Assembly: GCF_000331305.1 (NCBI RefSeq)
Contig: NZ_KB217478.1
Coordinates: 6,125,646-6,189,645 of the forward strand
From: Calothrix sp. PCC 7103
Lineage (GTDB): Bacteria; Cyanobacteriota; Cyanobacteriia; Cyanobacteriales; Nostocaceae
Direction: 5' to 3'
DNA length: 64,000 nt
Below are positions 1 through 8,596 of the stretch, one piece after another. The number at the start of each line of letters is the position of its first letter. Within the stretch, counting starts at the first letter, position 1. The notes under the pieces were generated by a model that worked only from the letters and a program-made list of their open reading frames with translations, ran no database searches and had not been told where the DNA came from. Both the position numbers and the translations under genes were made by a program.

Positions 1-104
1 AATTAATTAGTAATGCGTGCTCTTGAGAAAAACTAGTTTATTCGGCAAGTAAAGCAGGCTAGTTTTACCTTTTAATTACTTTTTATTATGTTGAATTAAT
101 TGAT

Positions 105-557
105 ATGCAGTGTAAATGCTGTACTGAGTATAATGTTGTGGCAAACAGTAGTTGTGATTATGAATCAACCTTAGATCGATCTAAAGTGTTGATTTTAGTC
201 ATTGATAACGATGAAGATAATTTGGAATTGACATCTAAGCTAATTAGTTATTATGGCTTTCAAGTTATGACAGCCACAAATAGTCTAAAAGGTTTGGAGC
301 TTTTTAAAAAATACCAGCCAGCAATTGTAGTCTCAGAGCTAATGCTCCCCGATGTTGATGGCATTGGTTTTGCTACATGTATAAGAGCAGGCGCCAACGA
401 AACTCCTATAATTGCTTTAACTACTTTACCAAGTCATTTATTTTACGAACAAACTTTGAAGGCTGGTTTTAATGCCTATATTGAGAAACCATTTGAGTTT
501 GAAACTTTAGAGCATGTACTTACTCGTTGTTTGAATTTATTACCTTCTCTCTCTTGA
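105..557 (+). CDS. Stand-alone response regulator receiver protein with Glu at the phosphoacceptor site
   Basis: A 150-residue protein made of a CheY-like receiver domain (about residues 28-147) and no output domain. The switch Thr (T106) and the conserved Lys (K128, in EKPF) are present. The position that normally holds the phosphoacceptor Asp reads VVSELMLPD, so it is Glu78. The acidic pocket reads IDNDED. In this family Asp-to-Glu often mimics the phosphorylated state, so the protein may be constitutively on or phosphorylation-independent (inference). The first 27 residues are rich in Cys and fit no domain, so translation could begin further in. The 3' end overlaps the convergent DUF2294 gene by 38 bp. 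No histidine kinase is adjacent. Confidence 0.8.
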   Translation: MQCKCCTEYNVVANSSCDYESTLDRSKVLILVIDNDEDNLELTSKLISYYGFQVMTATNSLKGLELFKKYQPAIVVSELMLPDVDGIGFATCIRAGANETPIIALTTLPSHLFYEQTLKAGFNAYIEKPFEFETLEHVLTRCLNLLPSLS

Positions 558-942
558 CTTTAGGAATAGATTCGGGGTCACGAATCGATGGTATATTACT
601 TAAGACGGCAATAATGCCAGAGACATCTTTTCTCAAATCGCTGTTTATTAAGATTGTATCTACCCTAGTTCCAAGTATTTCTTCGAGTATTGCTTGTAAT
701 AAAGGTTTTATTTCAATATCAAGTTGATCCCGGAGTTGATAGGCAAACTCTGGATGTTGACTCTCTAATAATAAACGCTCAGATGGAGTAATGATTCTTT
801 CGAGAACCATTGCCAGTTTTTCGTCGAAGAACTGGCATGTTATTCTCTCAGGACGGCGCCCAATTTTTTCAAAGTAAAAAGCTTGTAACTTTTGCGAGAG
901 ATTTCGTTCAAGTTGTCCGCGCGTTATATCTGATGCAGCCAT
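520..942 (-). CDS. DUF2294 family protein
   Basis: A 140-residue protein with the typical DUF2294 pattern: GQLERNLSQ near the N-terminus, then RRPERITCQFFDEKLAMVLE and ITPSERLL. The family is common in cyanobacteria and Gram-positive bacteria and has no firmly assigned function. No signal peptide or membrane segment is visible, so it is probably cytosolic. The C-terminal 13 codons overlap the 3' end of the receiver gene on the other strand. The family call is from memory of conserved motifs and is fairly secure; the role is unknown. Confidence 0.75.
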   Translation of the reverse strand: MAASDITRGQLERNLSQKLQAFYFEKIGRRPERITCQFFDEKLAMVLERIITPSERLLLESQHPEFAYQLRDQLDIEIKPLLQAILEEILGTRVDTILINSDLRKDVSGIIAVLSNIPSIRDPESIPKVKREKVINSNNE

Positions 943-1024
943 ATGATTTAGGTAAATTATTTGTAATAACTGGAATTAGTGCAAGGAAAAATCAATAGTA
1001 CTTCCCCTATAATGCTATTTTGAT

Positions 1025-2323
1025 TTACTCAAATTCATCTATCGTAGCCGGCATTTGTTTTTTAGGTTTTTTGACAGCAACATCGCGTTCGTACCAGTTC
1101 ATTAGTGGCGTAGAGCTTACACCATGTATGATTACAGAAATTACAATAACAGTGTAAGTTATCCAAGCTATTTGTTCGCCAAGTTCATCCTTTAGACCGT
1201 TGCCAAAAGCATAAGCAAGGTAATATAGCGAACCAACACCACGAATTCCAAACCACCCCAACAATAACCGCGTGCGTCCATCCATTTTACGATTAGAAGC
1301 TGGGGAGCGCATACCAATCGTGCTGACCCAAGTACCTAAAGGTCTTATCAGCAAAAATAGTAATATTGTAACTATCAATGATTGAACAGCATAATTCACC
1401 ATTGGTTGTACTAATAATATAGTACCCAGTACTAATATAGTACCAATCTCTAATAACTTTTCGATACGCTCAATAAATTCCAACTGTGCTAGTGGTTTTT
1501 CAGGATTTCTGTAGCTGCGTTGAACTACTAATCCTGCAACAAACACAGCTAAAAAACCATATCCATTCACAATTTCTGTTAAAGCATAAGTTATTAAAAT
1601 TGTCCCGAACGCCACAAAATCTTCCATTAAACTATCGGCAGGACGCATACGCTGTATTTTACGGTCAACCCAAACAACAGCTCTGGCAACAATGATACCC
1701 ATTACAATACCTGCCAATATTGCCCATATTAAATCAACTAAAACCCAGTTTTTTAACCAATTATTCCAATTATTATCTTTGAGTGCATGAATTGCAAAAT
1801 AAACGAAAGGAAAAGCTAAAGCATCATTTAGACCACCTTCTGATGTCAAACCAAAACGTAATTCATCTCTATCTTTAACATCTGTTAGCTGTACCTCTGA
1901 TGCTAGTACTGGGTCTGTCGGCGCCAAAATGGCTCCCAATAATATAGCTCCTGCCCAGTCCATTCCCAAAATATACTTACTAACTAAAGCAATTGCAAAA
2001 ATTGAAATTGGCATCAGTAAAGCAATTAACCTTATTGTTATATTCCATGTTCTTAGTCCTACGGGACGGACAATCTTCAAACCGCAGCTAAAAACAGAAA
2101 TAATTACAACCAATTCGGTTATTCGTTCTAACACTTCAGCGTTGAATGTTCCTGCTGCACGTAGGTTAATCAGTCCGAAGGCATAAGGCCCAAGAACAAT
2201 ACCTACCACAAGATAGATAAGAGCAAATGAAAGTGGTAAGCGCGAAATCCACCCAGACCCCAATGTTACTGTTAATAGCAGCAACCCAATTACCAGTAGG
2301 TCAAGGATATAAATATCGATCAT
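1025..2323 (-). CDS. NhaP-type cation:proton antiporter (CPA family)
   Basis: An integral membrane protein of about 432 residues with roughly 12 hydrophobic segments. Family signatures are visible: GAILAPTDPVLASEVQ and EGGLNDALAFP, which match the ion-binding TDP and ND motifs of CPA1/NhaP Na+(K+)/H+ antiporters. It probably exchanges monovalent cations for protons at the plasma membrane for pH and salt homeostasis. The reading frame extends upstream to 2410, but the Met at 2323 (IDIYILDLLVIGLLLL) opens the first membrane helix as in homologues. The C-terminal tail is short and charged. It is monocistronic, with repeat DNA upstream. Substrate specificity cannot be read from the sequence. Confidence 0.85.
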   Translation of the reverse strand: MIDIYILDLLVIGLLLLTVTLGSGWISRLPLSFALIYLVVGIVLGPYAFGLINLRAAGTFNAEVLERITELVVIISVFSCGLKIVRPVGLRTWNITIRLIALLMPISIFAIALVSKYILGMDWAGAILLGAILAPTDPVLASEVQLTDVKDRDELRFGLTSEGGLNDALAFPFVYFAIHALKDNNWNNWLKNWVLVDLIWAILAGIVMGIIVARAVVWVDRKIQRMRPADSLMEDFVAFGTILITYALTEIVNGYGFLAVFVAGLVVQRSYRNPEKPLAQLEFIERIEKLLEIGTILVLGTILLVQPMVNYAVQSLIVTILLFLLIRPLGTWVSTIGMRSPASNRKMDGRTRLLLGWFGIRGVGSLYYLAYAFGNGLKDELGEQIAWITYTVIVISVIIHGVSSTPLMNWYERDVAVKKPKKQMPATIDEFE

Positions 2324-2446
2324 AAATAAAACCAGGGGGATGCGGTGAGGTGAATAATTAATAACCTTTTTGATTAATGTAATTATTGAGACCGCTATTT
2401 TAATCGCCACAACAGAGGATTTTTTATAACCTTGCGATAGATTTCT

Positions 2447-2680
2447 GGCAACGGATACAACGGATGTAACGGATGCAAATTCGATATTTGTCTAATATAA
2501 CTAGGACTTATGCTCAGAAACCGGGTTTCTACGCATTCATTGTCGCAGACAAATCATTATTTTTATTACAAGATTTTAATGAAGAAACCCGGTTTATAGG
2601 ATTTTACTAGTAATTTATTTTACAACGATTATAAAAAAATACATTAATTATCCGTTACATCCGTTAATAATCCGTTGCCA
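2447..2680. repeat. Nested inverted-repeat element in a 540-bp gene-free stretch
   Basis: The outer arms are near-complementary: GGCAACGGATACAACGGATG from 2447 and TCCGTTAATAATCCGTTGCC ending about 2679, each built from an ACGGAT unit repeated three times. Inside them lie two copies of the AGAAACCGGGTTTCT palindrome family (2516-2530 and 2583-2595). The layout suggests a non-autonomous palindromic element, or one repeat inserted in another. No ORF was found. The rest of 2411-2953 holds AT-rich DNA, one GGCGCC site and the presumed promoter of the next gene. Confidence 0.65.
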
Positions 2681-2953
2681 ATGAGGTTTTTAACCCCTTA
2701 TACATATAGTTAACTAAATATGGTAAGTTGAAATTATCAAGAATTAATAGTCAAAACGATGGTGGGCGCCAAGTTGATTATTCTGGTTATGGCATAGATG
2801 AATATCAATGATACCTTTAGTTATCGCTAATTGATATTTAATCAAACCAAGTGAATAGGTACATAGTTTACTCAAGCTTTTTGATTTGTAATGTGGCTAT
2901 CTACATTACAAGTTGAGTTATGCAATTCAATCGGTGCATTCAAGGAGCAGCAT

Positions 2954-3394
2954 ATGAGTCGTTTGTTGTACGAAAGTTCAGTCTCGTATAAGGGTTATCT
3001 CATCATTCCTTTTGTTTTTAATCAAGTGGATGGTAATGATATATACTCGTATAAGCTTTTAGCAGAAATCGGATATCGAAGTCGTTATCACAAAGCTGAT
3101 AATCCTGCTAAGTCATACGGAACTAATACTGGTAATATCGTTGATATTGCTAAAGGACATCTTGACAATTACTCTGACTTCACTAGTCGAGAAGATGTAT
3201 TTAAGCATCGTTACACTTTTCGTCATAATCTCATCATTATTTTCAACGAAGCTAATAAATACTTCTATGACCATTATCCCCCTGAAACTTTGAACAATAT
3301 TGCGGCGCCGAAAGTGTTCACATCTGAAATAGACTGTATCAGTTGGATAAAGCAAGGTATGGACGGGTTGCACGTGCGACGACAAGTCAGGTAA
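2954..3394 (+). CDS. Hypothetical protein, unrecognised
   Basis: A soluble protein of about 146 residues that I do not recognise. The frame is open from 2891, but ATG 2954 is preceded by a good ribosome binding site (AAGGAG, about 7 bases upstream) and is chosen as the start. The protein is rich in Tyr, Asn and His, with a hydrophobic strand near the start (KGYLIIPFVFNQVDG) and a second in the middle (HNLIIIFNEANKYF). No signal peptide or known motif is visible. It lies between two repeat-rich spacers, which hints at accessory DNA, but its codon use is like its neighbours'. Confidence 0.6.
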   Translation: MSRLLYESSVSYKGYLIIPFVFNQVDGNDIYSYKLLAEIGYRSRYHKADNPAKSYGTNTGNIVDIAKGHLDNYSDFTSREDVFKHRYTFRHNLIIIFNEANKYFYDHYPPETLNNIAAPKVFTSEIDCISWIKQGMDGLHVRRQVR

Positions 3395-3399
3395 TCAAG

Positions 3400-3433
3400 A
3401 GAAACCGGGTTTCGTGAAAGTTTCCCGGTTTCT
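3400..3433. repeat. GAAACCGGGTTTC palindrome pair, possible bidirectional terminator
   Basis: Two palindromes, AGAAACCGGGTTTC and TTTCCCGGTTTCT, lie back to back just after the stop codon of the gene ending at 3394. Each can fold alone, and the pair can form a longer stem. The position right after a stop codon suggests a role in transcription termination or mRNA stability (inference). Confidence 0.6.
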
Positions 3434-3495
3434 TCGATTTTTGTTGAATTGTATACATAACTCTGGCGACTACTGAAAATTTTGGTTACAATCCT

Positions 3496-3529
3496 AGAAA
3501 CCGAGTTCCTTGTTGAAACCCGGTTTCTT
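3496..3529. repeat. Second GAAACCGGGTTTC-family inverted repeat
   Basis: A slightly diverged copy: AGAAACCGAGTTCC followed by GAAACCCGGTTTCT. It belongs to the same family as the copies at 2516, 3400, 4423, 12507, 14319, 16486 and 41643. Confidence 0.6.
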
Positions 3530-3647
3530 AATTTTTGTGAGAAAAATTCACATATATTATCTTTGAATCAAGTTGATAAACTTGATTGTTATATAGTACT
3601 ATACAAATATTTAACTATTTATTTATTGGAACAAGGAATTAGTAGCT

Positions 3648-4367
3648 GTGGAAAATGACTTAAAAGGTTTAGATATAAGTAAAAAAGAATTGCAGCAATT
3701 TACAAATTTACCAGTAAATGAAGAGCTTATACTCGTTGTTAATCAATTTAAAAAAGTTGTAAATAATTTTTTTGAAAGAGCTAGAGGTCCAGAAGCTGCT
3801 ACTGCCTATTTTCTTGGTATATCCTCAGTAGTATTTAGTTATCTAATTTTAGGCGCAGTTGGTAGTCTAATTATGCCTTGGTTACCTGTCCCATCATGGC
3901 TTGTAGCTTTATTATTGTTAGGAATTGGTGGCGCCGCTTCTCAATATATTTTATATTTTATCTGGAAACAAAGGAACAAAATTGTACAAGCTAATATTAC
4001 TCCTTCTTTAAAGATTTTATTGAGTGATGTTGAAAGGTATAATAATGTTATTAAAGCTATATATATTAATGATGAAATCGAAGCTGCGGGCAATGTAGAT
4101 GTGAGTATTAAAGAGAGACACAAAGTACTTGATGCTTTATCGCTCACACGCGCAGATTTAATTAGAGCATTAAAAACAGAAAGAATTTTGCGTGAGAACA
4201 AGAATTTTATTATTGGTAATAGCGAATTATTTGCCAATAATCTACCAACTTTGAGCGCACTCCAAGTTAGTGAACAAGCTACTGAACATGGAAGACTGTT
4301 AAACGAGGCATTACAAATTGCTTTAGATGTACAGTTGGAAATGAAGCGTTTGCAAAGCCAAAGCTAG
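3648..4367 (+). CDS. Hypothetical membrane protein with two transmembrane segments
   Basis: A 239-residue protein starting at GTG 3648. Residues about 53-75 (GISSVVFSYLILGAVGSLI) and 78-102 (WLVALLLLGIGGAASQYILY) form a hydrophobic hairpin with both ends on the same side. The charged N-terminal 45 residues and the helical C-terminal 135 residues probably lie in the cytosol. The C-terminal part is rich in Glu, Lys and Leu and is probably coiled or bundled. I do not recognise the family. It is monocistronic and flanked on both sides by GAAACC palindromes. Confidence 0.65.
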   Translation: MENDLKGLDISKKELQQFTNLPVNEELILVVNQFKKVVNNFFERARGPEAATAYFLGISSVVFSYLILGAVGSLIMPWLPVPSWLVALLLLGIGGAASQYILYFIWKQRNKIVQANITPSLKILLSDVERYNNVIKAIYINDEIEAAGNVDVSIKERHKVLDALSLTRADLIRALKTERILRENKNFIIGNSELFANNLPTLSALQVSEQATEHGRLLNEALQIALDVQLEMKRLQSQS

Positions 4368-4368
4368 A

Positions 4369-4441
4369 AACCAGAAACCCGGTTTATTTATTGAGATATT
4401 GTAATAATAACAACGATTATGCATAGAAACCGGGTTTCTTT
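4369..4441. repeat. Two GAAACCGGGTTTC-family palindromes
   Basis: One copy at 4369-4390 (AGAAACCAGAAACCCGGTTT) directly follows the stop codon of the preceding gene. A second copy at 4424-4440 (AGAAACCGGGTTTCTTT) lies before the DUF1350 gene. They belong to the dispersed family described at 3400. Confidence 0.55.
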
Positions 4442-4497
4442 GGAGGTTTCTTAGATTTGGTACATAATGGAAAGTGGATAGGCATGGTCATTTGTCA

Positions 4498-5289
4498 ATG
4501 AGTTGGAAAGAAATATCCGGTAATTGGGTTTTAGCGACAAAGCAAAAACCCCTTGGTATCATACATTTTCTAGGTGGCGCCTTCGTTGCGACTGCACCAC
4601 ACCTTACATATCGTTTGCTGTTAGAAGCGTTGGCTGAAAAAGGTTATATCGTAATTGCCACCCCGTTTGTCAATACTTTTGACCACGATGCTATCGCACA
4701 GCAAGTACTACTCAACTTTGAGCGTGCTATGATTCGTCTCGAAGAACGAGGTATATTAGGCAATGGCTACCTACCGATATATGGTATCGGACATAGTATG
4801 GGTTGCAAGCTGCATTTACTTATTGGCAGTCGCTTTCCAAAAGTTGAGCGTGCTGGAAATATTTTTATTTCCTTCAATAACTACGCTGCACGTGATGCGG
4901 TTCCATTTATCGAGCAATTTAACACAGCGTTTACAAATTCACAGCTTACCGTTGAGTTTGTTCCTTCACCAGCACAGACGAATGATTTAGTTCGTGAATA
5001 CTATAATGTTCGTCGTAATCTATTAGTCAAATTTACGAGCGATACAATAGACCAATCAGTGGGTTTAAGCGAAATATTAAGAGAACGCTTTAATGATATG
5101 GTGACGATGCAAATAATTGCTGGAAATCATCTTACACCTTTAGGTCAAGATGTAAAATGGCAACCAGGACGTGACTTTAATCCACTTGATGCTCTGGGAC
5201 AATGGTTCAAACAAGAAGTATACCGTGACCTAAATCTACTAAAAAGCATTATTCTGTTATGGTTGAATCCTTTATTACCACCAGTTTGA
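4498..5289 (+). CDS. DUF1350 alpha/beta-hydrolase-like protein
   Basis: A protein of about 263 residues matching the DUF1350 family of cyanobacteria and plastids. The N-terminus (SWKEISGNWVL, then GIIHFLGGAFVATAPHLTYR) and the nucleophile-elbow-like GIGHSMGCKLHLL fit an alpha/beta hydrolase fold with a possible catalytic Ser in GHSMG. A late GNHLTP could supply the His. The substrate is unknown. An upstream GTG (4474) is in frame, but ATG 4498 matches the usual family start. No signal peptide is present. Downstream, after 52 bp, is the phosphatase regulator on the same strand. Confidence 0.8.
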   Translation: MSWKEISGNWVLATKQKPLGIIHFLGGAFVATAPHLTYRLLLEALAEKGYIVIATPFVNTFDHDAIAQQVLLNFERAMIRLEERGILGNGYLPIYGIGHSMGCKLHLLIGSRFPKVERAGNIFISFNNYAARDAVPFIEQFNTAFTNSQLTVEFVPSPAQTNDLVREYYNVRRNLLVKFTSDTIDQSVGLSEILRERFNDMVTMQIIAGNHLTPLGQDVKWQPGRDFNPLDALGQWFKQEVYRDLNLLKSIILLWLNPLLPPV

Positions 5290-5341
5290 AGCTTGCAGTT
5301 AGTAGTTGATAATTTATAATAGTAAATCGCGGCTATCTCTT

Positions 5342-6475
5342 ATGTATCAAATCTTGGTAATCGATGATGACCCTGCGGTGCTAATACTCTTAAAACGAAT
5401 GTTGGTTAGACAAGGTTATGAGGTCATAGCAGCTAGTAATGGCGCAGAGGGAATTGCAATTGCGAATGCTAATCGACCTGCATTGATTATTTGTGATTGG
5501 ATGATGCCGGGATTAAGTGGTATAGATGTTTGTCAACATATTAAAGGTTCAAGCGCACTATCAACGACGTTTTTTATTTTGCTAACATCTCTTGATTCGG
5601 TTGCTGACCGTGTTAAAGGACTTGATGCAGGCGCTGACGATTATTTATCTAAACCAATTGAGCAAAACGAACTTCAGGCAAGGGTAAGGGCAGGTTTACG
5701 ACTTCATCAACTTAGTCGCGACTTACGAGAGCAGAAACACAAACTCGAAAACGAACTTACAGAAGCCGCAGAGTATGTTTGTTCGTTATTACCACCACCA
5801 ATGCTCGAACCATTAGATATTAGCTACCGATTTATTCCTTCACGCCAACTCGGTGGCGATTGTTTTGATTATTACTGGCTAGACCAGGATTCTCTGGGAT
5901 TATACTTACTCGATGCTGCTGGACACGGACTTAAAGCAACTTTACCATCGATTTCTGTGTTAAATTTGTTACGTTCACGTGCGTTACAAAATTTGAATTA
6001 CTACCAACCAAGTGAGGTACTTAAAGCGCTAAACGAAACGTTTCAGATGAATTATCAAAACGATAAATATTTTACTATTTGGTATGGTGTATATAATCGA
6101 AAACGGCGGCAGTTAATCTATTCGAGCGCAGGTCATCCACCAGGTGTATTAATATCCGGTAACAACCGTAGCTGTGAAGTCCAGTTATTGAGAACTTCAG
6201 GAATGCCAGTTGGAATGTTTCCGGATGCAAAATACATTGACGGGTTTTGCAGCATAGCGGAATCCAGCAAGCTATACCTGTTTAGTGATGGTGCGTATGA
6301 AATTACCAAAACTGATGGAAAACTATGGGGTCTGGATGCTTTCATCAAAATGCTGGGTGATTTATATCATCCAATTGACACTCGACTCGACGAGATAATC
6401 ATACATTTGAAGACTTTAAACGCTAAAGATGCCTTCGATGACGATTTATCTATACTGCAAGCTCGATTCGACTAA
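5342..6475 (+). CDS. Response regulator with RsbU/SpoIIE-type PP2C phosphatase domain
   Basis: About 377 residues. A receiver domain (residues 1-120) has the acidic pocket DDD at 8-10, phosphoacceptor Asp52 (LIICDWMMPG) and Lys in SKPIEQ. A short coiled linker follows (about 130-155). A SpoIIE-type PPM phosphatase domain (about 170-375) carries metal-binding motifs LGGDCFDYY, DAAGHGLKA, SAGHPPG, FSDGAYE and FDDDLS. Proteins of this design dephosphorylate STAS anti-anti-sigma factors when the receiver is phosphorylated. The gene abuts, tail to tail, a STAS gene that is the obvious substrate. The TTG at 5306 extends the frame, but ATG 5342 begins the receiver domain exactly and is preferred. 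Confidence 0.88.
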   Translation: MYQILVIDDDPAVLILLKRMLVRQGYEVIAASNGAEGIAIANANRPALIICDWMMPGLSGIDVCQHIKGSSALSTTFFILLTSLDSVADRVKGLDAGADDYLSKPIEQNELQARVRAGLRLHQLSRDLREQKHKLENELTEAAEYVCSLLPPPMLEPLDISYRFIPSRQLGGDCFDYYWLDQDSLGLYLLDAAGHGLKATLPSISVLNLLRSRALQNLNYYQPSEVLKALNETFQMNYQNDKYFTIWYGVYNRKRRQLIYSSAGHPPGVLISGNNRSCEVQLLRTSGMPVGMFPDAKYIDGFCSIAESSKLYLFSDGAYEITKTDGKLWGLDAFIKMLGDLYHPIDTRLDEIIIHLKTLNAKDAFDDDLSILQARFD

Positions 6476-6805
6476 TTAAGCTCTTAACATCATCGATTTT
6501 TCAAATTCTTCTTGATTGGCAAAAATCTCGAATACTTTATCCATCCCCGTTAATTCAAATAGTATCCGAATTTGTTCGTTAATTGAGCATAGTACTAATT
6601 TACTGTTGGCTGCTCTTAATGTCTTAAAAGCTAGAACTAAGGCGCCAAGACCGGAACTATCCATAAAGGTAACATTTTGAAGGTCAACTAAAACAACATT
6701 AGTACCATTTTCGACAATAGCAGCGATTTCTTGGCGAAATGCTTGCGATTTAGTGGCGTCTAAGCTTCCACTTGGTTGAAAAATTTTTACTTCTTGAGTC
6801 AACAT
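6476..6805 (-). CDS. STAS-domain anti-sigma factor antagonist
   Basis: A 109-residue single STAS domain, the full size of SpoIIAA/RsbV proteins. The phosphorylation loop reads FMDSSGLGAL, with Ser50 (or 51) as the expected phospho-site. In the family, the dephosphorylated form binds an anti-sigma kinase and frees a sigma factor. The gene is convergent with the RsbU-type phosphatase, and the two stop codons are adjacent with no spacer, so the transcripts probably overlap. No RsbW-like kinase is in the window, so the partner must lie elsewhere. Confidence 0.87.
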   Translation of the reverse strand: MLTQEVKIFQPSGSLDATKSQAFRQEIAAIVENGTNVVLVDLQNVTFMDSSGLGALVLAFKTLRAANSKLVLCSINEQIRILFELTGMDKVFEIFANQEEFEKSMMLRA

Positions 6806-7253
6806 GTTTAATGAAATTGCTTCTTTTAACTCGATTTTGACAATGATATGTAAATTAATGATAATTCATTTGAAAAAGTGTTGCCAACTTCTTTATTTGC
6901 ACTATTTTTATATAAATATTTATAAGATTGAAGATTTGCTCATAAATGTAATGCCGCTTACCAACGAGGATTTAACGACACTTTCTGCTTAGATGCACCT
7001 GATAATCCGGAGAAAGACAGTTAATGTCGCAATCGTATTTACTTTTTAATGGACAATCATAAATAAGTAGCTGTAAATTTTACAGGTACCCCATAAATGT
7101 GTTGCCCTTGTTCATGTCGTCAAATCCTGACTGGTAAGGGATAAAGCACACAGTAGTAGCAAAAACTACCAAGTTAACACATGAGAGATTTTCATCTCTA
7201 GTAAAGATTGTTCCCAAATTTTCTGACAAACTAACACAGAGTTTCTAAGGTTT
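6806..7253. other. Gene-free spacer of 450 bp
   Basis: It contains the upstream region of the STAS gene and the 3' side of the HTH gene. A small hairpin (AGAGAT-TTTC-ATCTCT) lies near 7184-7199. A 62-codon open frame at 6804-6992 has no ribosome binding site and no recognisable composition, so it is not called. Confidence 0.5.
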
Positions 7254-7910
7254 CTACACAGGACTAACCTTTGCTCGGTAAAGCAATTTTTCACCTTGAC
7301 GGTATCCAACATAGCGAATTTTCACTTTTTGACCAGGTTGTGCCGTACCATCAAGCAACTGGTGTAACTGTGGGTCATAGGATACTTCTTCCCCTACTGA
7401 TGCAATAGCTTCGACACCCCAGTGTTGCAGTAAACGTTCGAGTGGTTTTTGCACCAAAGGTAAAATATTAACTGCGGGTACTTCCGTGTTTTCCCGACAT
7501 GTACGCGCTGCTGTCGGAAACTGAACGAGTAGAGATTCTAACACCTGTAAGCTTTCTTGCTGAAATTCCTGCTTTAATATTTCTTTCTGCTGTTCAAACT
7601 GCTGTTGTAAAAATGAATACTCGCTTTCTAATTCTATAATTCTTTTTACTAAATCATTTTCATTATTCTTTGTACTTACTTCTAGTTCAGCACTAATTGA
7701 CTCCGAAAAACCTGTAACCAACTCATCAACACTAACTTTCAAAGCTTGTGAGAGTTTTGCCAGAACAGAAACTCGTATTTCTTTAACTTCACCTCGTCGT
7801 AACCGCAAAATTTGCCGCTCCGACACACCAGCATCACGTCCCAACGCTTTCAAAGAAGAAATACCAGCTTGTTTGATTAAATCTTGTAACTGCGGAGTAA
7901 AGTCAGACAT
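7254..7910 (-). CDS. Helix-turn-helix protein with coiled coil and GrpE-like C-terminus
   Basis: About 218 residues from the Met at 7910; an upstream extension to 7973 runs into a repeat and is rejected. Residues about 8-65 form an XRE-type HTH (KALGRDAGVSERQILRLRRG, then LAKLSQALKVSVDELV). Residues about 85-130 are a coiled coil rich in Glu and Gln (LESEYSFLQQQFEQQKEIL). The C-terminus (GVEAIASVGEEVSYDPQLHQ, then KVKIRYVGYR) resembles the beta domain of GrpE-family nucleotide exchange factors, and cyanobacteria have such HTH-GrpE hybrids. It may couple DNA binding to chaperone state (inference). It has no operon partner. Confidence 0.7.
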   Translation of the reverse strand: MSDFTPQLQDLIKQAGISSLKALGRDAGVSERQILRLRRGEVKEIRVSVLAKLSQALKVSVDELVTGFSESISAELEVSTKNNENDLVKRIIELESEYSFLQQQFEQQKEILKQEFQQESLQVLESLLVQFPTAARTCRENTEVPAVNILPLVQKPLERLLQHWGVEAIASVGEEVSYDPQLHQLLDGTAQPGQKVKIRYVGYRQGEKLLYRAKVSPV

Positions 7911-8080
7911 AGTAGGGTGCGTGGCGCCATAACAATCATACAACGAAGCTAGTAATCTAATAGCGCCACGCACCTTACTTCATAAGTTTACTTGGTAGCC
8001 GATGCGTGACGCTACAAGACTTGTAACTACGTTGAATTGTAACTACGTTGAAATTTCTTGGTAGCGTCACGCACCCTACT
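7911..8080. repeat. Cluster of GTAGGGTGCGTGACGC-type inverted repeats with a 16-bp tandem duplication
   Basis: Related copies in alternating orientation: AGTAGGGTGCGTGGCGCC at 7911, AGCGCCACGCACCTTACTT at about 7962, GGTAGCCGATGCGTGACGCT at about 7995 and GTAGCGTCACGCACCCTACT at 8061-8080. The last overlaps the dps stop codon. Between them TTGTAACTACGTTGAA is perfectly duplicated in tandem (8021-8036 and 8037-8052). Such repeats are typical cyanobacterial interspersed palindromes and may end the dps transcript. Confidence 0.65.
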
Positions 8081-8561
8081 CTTCTAACAAACTCCGCAAC
8101 ATCCAAGCAGTTTTTTCATGCACTTGCATCCGTTGTGTTAGCAAGTCAGCAGTAGGTTCATCGTTAACTTCTTCAACAGCAGGAAAAATTGAGCGTGCAG
8201 TTCTCACTACTGCTTCTTGTCCCTCCACAAGCAAACGAATCATTTCTTTAGCTTTTGGAACTCCTGGTGTTTCCGCAATAGAGCTTAAACGAGCATAATC
8301 ACTATAAGTCCCAGGCGCCGGAAAACCAAGCGCACGAATACGTTCGGCAATCAAATCAACTGCTAGCGCTAACTCGGTATACTGTGTCTCAAACATTAAA
8401 TGCAGCGTTTGAAACATTGGTCCCGTTACATTCCAGTGAAAGTTATGTGTCTTAAGATATAACGTGTAAGTGTCCGCCAATAAGCGTGATAATCCTTCAG
8501 CGATATTCGCACGCTTTGTCTCATCAATACCGATATTTACTGAATTTACTTGAGTAGCCAT
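8076..8561 (-). CDS. dps: Dps-family ferritin-like DNA starvation protein
   Basis: A 161-residue four-helix ferritin-like protein of typical Dps length. The ferroxidase region reads [16 protein letters not shown] followed by [17 protein letters not shown], which carries the conserved His and acidic residues of the inter-subunit iron site. Dps dodecamers oxidise and store iron using hydrogen peroxide, protecting DNA. The gene lies 35 bp downstream of a sulfiredoxin gene on the same strand, so the two are probably co-transcribed as a peroxide-defence unit. The last codons overlap a palindromic repeat. Confidence 0.9.
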   Translation of the reverse strand: MATQVNSVNIGIDETKRANIAEGLSRLLADTYTLYLKTHNFHWNVTGPMFQTLHLMFETQYTELALAVDLIAERIRALGFPAPGTYSDYARLSSIAETPGVPKAKEMIRLLVEGQEAVVRTARSIFPAVEEVNDEPTADLLTQRMQVHEKTAWMLRSLLEE

Positions 8562-8596
8562 ACCCTTTTGAATCTCCCTGTTATTTTATAGATTAT

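Noticed and set aside
6804-6992. Open frame of 62 codons upstream of the STAS gene
   Set aside because: No ribosome binding site, Ile/Leu/Asn-rich composition and overlap with the STAS start suggest chance.
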